Part shown: one piece after another, positions 58,543 to 64,000 of the stretch | Layout of the letters: each line of letters begins with the position of its first letter | Position numbering within the stretch: the stretch's first letter is position 1 | From: Anderseniella sp039978075 | GTDB lineage: Bacteria; Pseudomonadota; Alphaproteobacteria; Rhizobiales; Aestuariivirgaceae | DNA length: 64,000 bases | NCBI GenBank assembly: GCA_039978075.1 | Contig: JBDWCA010000004.1 | Span: 62,001-126,000, forward strand | Direction: 5' to 3' | The notes under the pieces: model-generated | The model's input: only the letters and a program-made list of their open reading frames with translations | Database searches by the model: none | What the model was told of the DNA's origin: nothing | Made by a program: the position numbers and the translations under genes

Positions 58543-60909
58543 ATGCATCATATTGCAAATACCGGTGGTCTGGTATCTATGGAAATCAGTGATTTCTTAC
58601 CTTTGGTCCGAGCAATTCATGCCCCCGTGCTGTTTGTCGACACAATGACGGAAATCGCATCGGACGTGCAGAAATTCCAGCATCGCTTGCGGGGGCGAAT
58701 GACATTCAACACAGCAGGCATGACTGGTAAGATTAAGCCGCTGCGCGCTGCTTTACCGTCGGCCATGATCGGTCTGATTGCCGGTATAGATAATACCGCC
58801 GCGGCCCTGGCCATCGGAGCGTTGATGTTTACCGGCACCCTGTCGAACGGCATGGGGTTGGGTGTGGGTGTAGTGCTTCTTGGAGGTGCCTTGCTGGCAC
58901 TCATCGTGGCGATACGAAGTGTACAACCCAACAGCGTCGCCCTGGTTCAGGAATCAACGATTGCGGTGGTCGCCGCAGCTATTGCATCAATGGCCGTTCA
59001 GTCAACCGGGGATGCTGAGGCAAAAGTCGCTACAGCAATTGTCATCCTCGGAGCCTCAAGTATTGTCACCGGTGTCCTGTTCTGGATTACGGGGAAACTT
59101 AAGTGGGGTGGTCTGGTCCGCTATGTGCCATATCCGGTGATGGCGGGATTTCTGGCTGGGTCGGGCTGGTTGCTGGTGAACGGTGCATCGGTAATGCTGA
59201 CTGGTCATAACTTTGGCCTGGAATTTGCGCAATCGCTGAGTGATCCACAGGTCCTGTGGCGGGTGCTGCCTGCAATTGTGCTGGCACTTGTGATGTTTGT
59301 TACGCTAAGCCGGCTGTCCCATCCCGTGACCATGCCTGTCATCATGATCGCTGCGCTGGCCGGTTTTAACGGGCTGCTTGTCTTTGCAGGTCTCGACACG
59401 GAGGTTGTGCGGGATCTTGGCCACCTGCCGGTGATTAACATGAGCGGCGGTATTGAACTGCCGACGACGCAATTGCTGGCCAAAGTCGACTGGTCCGCAG
59501 TGCTTGAGGCCACGCCTGTGATGCTGGTTATCGCCGGTCTGAGCATGATTGGCCTGATGTTGAATGTAAGCGGTCTGGAACTTGCCATGCGCCGTGATAT
59601 TGATGTCAATGCTGAACTCCGCTCCACCGGTCTGGCCAATGTGGCGTCAGGTGGTGTGGGCGGTCCATGCGGCTATGTCGGGCTTTCCATGACCGTGCTG
59701 GCTCAGAGAACCGGTGCCACCGGTCGCGGTGCAGGTATTGCGACGTCGATTGCTATGCTTTTGGCGCTATTGTTCGCCGGGCATCTTATCTTTCAGGTGC
59801 CGATTTTTCTGACTGCCGGGTTTGTACTGTTTCTCGGTATCGGCTTGTTGAAGGAATGGTTTGTCGATACCCGCCAAAAGATGCCGTTGTCTGAATGGTT
59901 GGTTGTGGCGGGCATTCTGCTCACGGTTGCGCTTGTCGGTTTTATGGAAGGGCTGGCGTTGGGATTGCTGGTTTCCAGTGCGCTTTTTATCTTCAAGTAT
60001 TCGCTTTTGCCTGTTGTGCGTTTCCGTGCCACGGGCGTTGAACAGCGAAGCTCCGTGGACCGGTCACCGACTGCAATCAAGTATCTTTCGGAACACGGCG
60101 ATGCGATCGAGGTTATCCAGCTGCAAGGCTATATATTCTTCGGAACCGCCGACCGGATTGTAAACCTGATCCGGCGCAGGTTGGCCGCAGCAGACAAGCC
60201 TCCTTTGCAGTTCGTGGTGCTTGATTTTCAGAATGTCAGTGGCGCTGATTCAGCCGCTATTGCCTGCTTCATGAAAATTGCCAGGCTGGCCGAGGACAAT
60301 AATGTTAGTGTTTCACTGACCAGGGTGGCTGCTGAACTGCGTCACAGTCTGACGGTTGCGGGCATTGAGCTTGGCGAAAACCAGTTGATAAACGTGCTGC
60401 ACGATATCGACCGGGCGCTGGAGATGGCTGAAGAAACCCTCCTCAGCGAACATGTAGATGCTGACGGTGAAAAAAGCCTACTTAGGCATTTCGCGCTGGC
60501 GATAGGTGATCATCCAAGGCTCCCGGCATTGATCGACAACATGACCCGGCTTCAGTTGGAGCCCGAAGATGTCCTGATCCGGCAAGGCGAGGACGCAAAT
60601 GATGTGTTCTTTGTCGCCAGTGGCCGGGTCCGTGTGCAACTCACATTGCCCAATGGAGAACTGATGCGGGTGCGCACCATGCTGGCCGGTGCCATTGTCG
60701 GCGAAATTGCGCTTTACCTGAAGCAGCCTCGTATTGCCGACGTTATCGTGGATGCGCCTTCTGAAATCTTTCAGCTCAGCGCCGACAATCTTGTGCGGAT
60801 GCAGGCCGATGATCCCGAACTAGCTGCCCTTGCGCATCAGTTGCTGGCCAGCAACCTGTCCGAAAAACTCGCAGTGGCGAACAAAATGATCCAGCTTACA
60901 CAGAAGTAA
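58543..60909 (+). CDS. SulP/SLC26 transporter with STAS and cyclic-nucleotide-binding domains
   Basis: The 788-residue protein has three parts. An N-terminal polar segment (~60 residues) precedes a SulP membrane domain (residues ~65-480) with IGLIAGIDNTAAALAIGALMF and VASGGVGGPCGYVGLSMTVLAQ. A STAS domain (~510-620) shows VIQLQGYIFFGTADRIVNLI and VVLDFQNVSGADSAAIACF. The C-terminal cNMP-fold domain (~650-780) shows DVLIRQGEDANDVFFVASG and IVGEIALYL. It likely carries an anion such as sulfate or bicarbonate. An alternative start is ATG 58579. Confidence 0.9.
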   Translation: MHHIANTGGLVSMEISDFLPLVRAIHAPVLFVDTMTEIASDVQKFQHRLRGRMTFNTAGMTGKIKPLRAALPSAMIGLIAGIDNTAAALAIGALMFTGTLSNGMGLGVGVVLLGGALLALIVAIRSVQPNSVALVQESTIAVVAAAIASMAVQSTGDAEAKVATAIVILGASSIVTGVLFWITGKLKWGGLVRYVPYPVMAGFLAGSGWLLVNGASVMLTGHNFGLEFAQSLSDPQVLWRVLPAIVLALVMFVTLSRLSHPVTMPVIMIAALAGFNGLLVFAGLDTEVVRDLGHLPVINMSGGIELPTTQLLAKVDWSAVLEATPVMLVIAGLSMIGLMLNVSGLELAMRRDIDVNAELRSTGLANVASGGVGGPCGYVGLSMTVLAQRTGATGRGAGIATSIAMLLALLFAGHLIFQVPIFLTAGFVLFLGIGLLKEWFVDTRQKMPLSEWLVVAGILLTVALVGFMEGLALGLLVSSALFIFKYSLLPVVRFRATGVEQRSSVDRSPTAIKYLSEHGDAIEVIQLQGYIFFGTADRIVNLIRRRLAAADKPPLQFVVLDFQNVSGADSAAIACFMKIARLAEDNNVSVSLTRVAAELRHSLTVAGIELGENQLINVLHDIDRALEMAEETLLSEHVDADGEKSLLRHFALAIGDHPRLPALIDNMTRLQLEPEDVLIRQGEDANDVFFVASGRVRVQLTLPNGELMRVRTMLAGAIVGEIALYLKQPRIADVIVDAPSEIFQLSADNLVRMQADDPELAALAHQLLASNLSEKLAVANKMIQLTQK

Positions 60910-60988
60910 CATATGCCTGGTCCGTGCGGGGGACTACATAAGTGCCGGCCGAATACGAGTGGGTTGGAGAACCCTCCTGCGCCGGCTG

Positions 60989-63445
60989 TCAGGCCCTGAT
61001 CAGCGCACTCTTGGGGTCGTAGAACGGGGCAAACTGCACTTTTGCCTCATAGCGTTTCCAGGCGATCTCGACTTCCCATTTTCCCGAGTCAATCCAGTCC
61101 TTTGTGACGCCTTCTTCACAGTGGGCATAGCCCATGCCGAGGGACTTGTTGACCCGGTGTCCCCATGCGCCTGAAGTGGTCGAGCCGACACGGACACCAT
61201 CGCGGTAAATCGGTTCTTCATGATACATCAGTGGAGACGCTTCGCTGTCGTCTTCCAGCGCCAAGGTGACCATGCGCTTGGTGCGAACCGGTGCTTCTTT
61301 CTGCTTCAGCAGTGCATCGCGACCGATAAAACCACCCTTCTTGTCCCACGCGATGGTGAAACCGAGACCGGCTTCAATTGGCGTGTCCTCGTCGGCAATG
61401 TCATGACCAAAGTGGCGATAGGCCTTTTCGGTACGACAATTGTTCATGGTGTGCATGCCGGCATGAGCCAGGCCGAAGTCTGCGCCTGCCTCGACAATGG
61501 TGTCATAGACATGCAGCGCGAATTCTGCGGGGATATAGAGCTCGTAACCCAGTTCGCCGACATAGGTTATGCGGCTGGCGCGTACTCGGGCATAACCGAC
61601 CTCGACTTCGCGTGAGGTGCCGAAGGGCTGGATGTCGGTTGCGAAACTCTCACCGGTCAGTTTTTCCATCAGTGCGCGCGAATTCGGACCCATCAGCGAC
61701 AGCATGGGCATGCCGGAGGTGATGTCTGCTGCAGTGCAGAAGCGATCACCAATGTGGCGCTTGAGCCATGAGAAGTCGCGGATCTGCGGACCGGCGCCGG
61801 TAACCACCATGAATTCGTTCTCGTCCAGACGGGTCACGGTCAGGTCAGCTTCGATACCTCCGCGTTCATTGCACCACTGGGTGTAGACCAGCTTGTCAGC
61901 GGCCACATCCACATCGTTTACGCAGATTTCGTTGAGAACCGTACAGGCATCACGGCCCTGAACCAGGAATTTGGCAAAGCTGGACTGATCGAAGAGGCCG
62001 ACAGTGGTCGCGACTGCGTCTGCTTCAGCCTGCGCATAGGGGAACCAGTTCTGACGATGGAACGAGTATTCATACTTTGCCTCTTCAGCGGTCGGGGCGA
62101 AGAAGTTGGCACGTTCCCATCCGCCGGTTTCGCCAAAGCAGGCATTGCGTGCGGCAAGCCGGTCGTGGAACGGTGATTTGCGGACACCACGTGCAGTGGT
62201 TGGCTGGTAATACGGCCAGTGCATTGCATACAACAGGCCAAGGCTTTCCGTGGTGCGGTCATGCAGGTACTTCTTGTTCGACTGGAACGGGTGGACCCGG
62301 CGAATGTCCACATCGGCCACATCCATTGGTGGGTGGCCGTGCTTTATCCAGTCGGCAAGTGCCTTGCCGACACCTCCGGATGACTGGATGCCGATGGAGT
62401 TGAACCCTGTGGCTACAAACAGGTCATCGGTGAACGGTGCCTCGCCCAGATAATAGCGGTCATCCGGGGTAAAGCTCTCAGGCCCGTTGAAGAACAAGGC
62501 TATGCCGGCCGTCTCCAGCAACGGCATGCGCGCGACGGCTTTTTCAAGCACCGGTTCAAAGTGATCGTAATCTTCCGGGAATGTTTCAAACTCGTGATCT
62601 TCGGGAATGCCGTCCATGCCCCATGGCTTGGCGACCGGCTCGAAGGCGCCGAGCAACAGCTTGCCGGCGTCTTCCTTGTAGTAGGCCCATTCGTCGGGAA
62701 TGCGGACAACCGGCATCTCCGCTGGAAGATCGGCATGCGGTTCTGTGACCACATAGAAATGTTCGGCTGCATGAAGTGGAATCTGAACCCCTACCTGCTG
62801 GCCGAGTTCACGTGACCACATGCCGCCGCATATCACTGTCTTGTCGGCCATGATGGTGCCGGCGGTGGTTTCCACACCCGTTACCCTGTTGCCATCCTTC
62901 AACAGCCGGGTGACCTTGGTGTTTTCGAACACTTTTGCGCCGCGAGAGCGGGCGCCGGCAGCATAGGCCTGGGTCACGTCAATCGGGTTCACCTGGCCAT
63001 CGCCCGGCAAAAAGATGCCGCCGGTGACTTCGTGGGTTGCGAGATGAGGCAGGCGTTCCTTCACCTCTCCGGCCGATACTACCTGTACATCCAGTCCGAA
63101 ATTCTTGGCCATGGAGGCGCCGCGGCGAAACTCTTCGAACCTGGCGTCGTTAAGGGCGACTGAAATAGAGCCGTTCTGCTTGAAACCGGTGGCCTGACCG
63201 GTTTCAGCCTCGAGGCCTTTCATCAGTTCGGACGTGTATTTGGCCAGTTCGGTCATGTTGCGGCTGGCACGCAATTGCCCGACGAGGCCTGCCGCATGCC
63301 AAGTAGTACCGCTGGTCAGTTGCTTGCGCTCGAGCAGTACAACGTTGGTGATGCCGATCTTGGTCAGATGATAGGCCAGCGAAGTGCCAATAACGCCGCC
63401 GCCAACAATGACAACATCTGCCTGGGTTGGAAGTTCCTTGGCCAT
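60989..63445 (-). CDS. FAD-dependent oxidoreductase/GcvT fusion (sarcosine or dimethylglycine dehydrogenase-like)
   Basis: The 818-residue two-part enzyme has an N-terminal FAD domain ADVVIVGGGVIGTSLAYHLTK with SGTTWHAAGLVGQLR; the His in TWHAAG is the covalent-FAD position of dimethylglycine/sarcosine dehydrogenases. From about residue 430 a GcvT-like tetrahydrofolate domain follows (GLFDQSSFAKFLVQGRDACT, YVGELGYELYIPAEFA, EAGLGFTIAWDKKGGFIGRDAL). It oxidatively demethylates an N-methyl amine and can transfer the C1 unit to folate. The precise substrate is open. It converges with the SulP gene and is divergent from the rhodanese gene. Confidence 0.93.
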   Translation of the reverse strand: MAKELPTQADVVIVGGGVIGTSLAYHLTKIGITNVVLLERKQLTSGTTWHAAGLVGQLRASRNMTELAKYTSELMKGLEAETGQATGFKQNGSISVALNDARFEEFRRGASMAKNFGLDVQVVSAGEVKERLPHLATHEVTGGIFLPGDGQVNPIDVTQAYAAGARSRGAKVFENTKVTRLLKDGNRVTGVETTAGTIMADKTVICGGMWSRELGQQVGVQIPLHAAEHFYVVTEPHADLPAEMPVVRIPDEWAYYKEDAGKLLLGAFEPVAKPWGMDGIPEDHEFETFPEDYDHFEPVLEKAVARMPLLETAGIALFFNGPESFTPDDRYYLGEAPFTDDLFVATGFNSIGIQSSGGVGKALADWIKHGHPPMDVADVDIRRVHPFQSNKKYLHDRTTESLGLLYAMHWPYYQPTTARGVRKSPFHDRLAARNACFGETGGWERANFFAPTAEEAKYEYSFHRQNWFPYAQAEADAVATTVGLFDQSSFAKFLVQGRDACTVLNEICVNDVDVAADKLVYTQWCNERGGIEADLTVTRLDENEFMVVTGAGPQIRDFSWLKRHIGDRFCTAADITSGMPMLSLMGPNSRALMEKLTGESFATDIQPFGTSREVEVGYARVRASRITYVGELGYELYIPAEFALHVYDTIVEAGADFGLAHAGMHTMNNCRTEKAYRHFGHDIADEDTPIEAGLGFTIAWDKKGGFIGRDALLKQKEAPVRTKRMVTLALEDDSEASPLMYHEEPIYRDGVRVGSTTSGAWGHRVNKSLGMGYAHCEEGVTKDWIDSGKWEVEIAWKRYEAKVQFAPFYDPKSALIRA

Positions 63446-63751
63446 ATACAGATTCCCTGATGTAAAAAGTCCCGAATTGAGCGCAAACTAGCAAGGCTCC
63501 GTCCGCCACGATAGGGCCAGAATGCGAAACTCGGGTTGAGCAGATTTCACCAGTTTGCAAACAGCAAACAGCCGTGGTCAGAAGGTCTTGTCAATCCGGT
63601 TTTCTGTGCCGGGTGCGCGCGGCTACAACTGGTGTGGCGGATGGGCACAATGTTCGTCATAAGGGACACAATGTTCTTCTTACAATACGGGCAGGCGCGG
63701 TGTATAAGGAGCGTCGCGCAATTCTGTAATCGGCAAGCAAGGTGATCGGGC
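63446..63751. other. Divergent upstream region of the GcvT-fusion and rhodanese genes
   Basis: About 305 bases without a gene. CACAATGTTC occurs at 63646-63655 and again at 63667-63676, exactly 21 bases (two helical turns) apart, about 75-105 bases before the rhodanese ATG. These are likely regulator sites. No other structure is evident. Confidence 0.5.
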
Positions 63752-64000
63752 ATGTACAAGGGTGACGTCAATCCGCAGGAAGCATTTGAGCAACTTTCCA
63801 GCAACAACAATGCGGTGATGATTGATGTGCGCACGCGGGCGGAATGGGCCTTTGTCGGCGTGCCGGCGATTGAGAAAATGGCGACCATTTGCTGGCAGCA
63901 GTTTCCCTCGATGCAGATCAATGAGGAGTTTGTCGCCGCTGTCGGGGAGTTTGGCATCAGCAAGGACGCTGACATATATCTGATCTGCCGTTCCGGCAGC
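63752..64000 (+). CDS. Rhodanese-like domain protein (partial, cut by window edge)
   Basis: 83 codons are present from ATG 63752. NAVMIDVRTRAEWAFVGVPA is the first half of a rhodanese domain (DVRT...E). The active-site Cys is at residue 79 in YLICRSGS, so the catalytic loop begins just before the window ends. Rhodaneses transfer sulfane sulfur from thiosulfate or persulfides. Whether other domains follow cannot be seen. AAGG lies about eight bases before the ATG. Confidence 0.88.
   Translation, partial: MYKGDVNPQEAFEQLSSNNNAVMIDVRTRAEWAFVGVPAIEKMATICWQQFPSMQINEEFVAAVGEFGISKDADIYLICRSGS

Overview
The window reads as a chromosomal segment of an alphaproteobacterium, most likely a member of the Hyphomicrobiales (Rhizobiales-like). 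The evidence is the gene order moeA-moaC-trpC-trpD-trpG-trpE, ppiD-tpiA-secG, pyrG, eno, ftsB-pdhA-pdhB-pdhC-lpdA-lipA-COQ10/RatA, which I know as an alphaproteobacterial backbone. It is supported by a BA14K-type secreted protein, a four-cysteine FnrL/FnrN-type regulator and an E1-beta subunit carrying its own lipoyl domain. I see no tRNA, rRNA, CRISPR array, transposase or phage gene.

Layout. 1-4919 (minus): tightly coupled tryptophan and molybdopterin genes, moeA cut by the window edge. 5.3-14.8 kb: an accessory block between trpE and ppiD. It holds a seven-gene minus-strand run (twitch-type radical SAM enzyme, PqqD-like protein, HprK-like kinase, two family-2 glycosyltransferases, a nucleotidyltransferase-fold protein and a further glycosyltransferase-like protein), with a divergent sulfotransferase and an ABC exporter. 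This is the best candidate for an undescribed system: the parts look like a peptide or glycan modification and export pathway with no recognisable precursor. 15.0-18.2 kb: ppiD, tpiA, secG. 18.2-18.8 kb: an array of hairpin-rich repeats. 18.8-27.6 kb: DUF2332 protein, ArsR/SRPBCC pair, VOC protein, EamA exporter, stand-alone DnaB-like ATPase, PHA synthase, hemerythrin and an FNR-type regulator. 27.9-38.9 kb: pyrG, MscS channel, VOC protein, thioesterase, HI0933-like flavoprotein, GNAT enzyme, an unassigned radical SAM protein and an iodotyrosine-deiodinase-like nitroreductase. 39.0-39.4 kb: a second array of the same repeat family, directly before eno.

40.7-43.8 kb: alpha/beta hydrolase, lipoprotein, and an AraC regulator divergent from a peroxiredoxin-like protein. 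43.9-52.8 kb: ftsB and the pyruvate dehydrogenase/lipoate genes, interleaved with a small membrane protein, a GNAT enzyme and two YeaQ-type membrane proteins. 53.0-64.0 kb: a BA14K protein with a long Arg/Ala repeat, M20 deacylase, methyltransferase, NIPSNAP protein, MDR oxidoreductase divergent from a LysR regulator, a SulP-STAS-cNMP transporter, a sarcosine/dimethylglycine dehydrogenase-like protein, and the start of a rhodanese gene.

Regulatory sites visible by eye include a perfect FNR box before the hemerythrin gene and a near-perfect one upstream of the fnr-type gene. There is also an ArsR operator-like palindrome overlapping the arsR start, a T-N11-A palindrome before the LysR gene, and several hairpins. 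All functional assignments come from reading the translated sequence; no database search was run.
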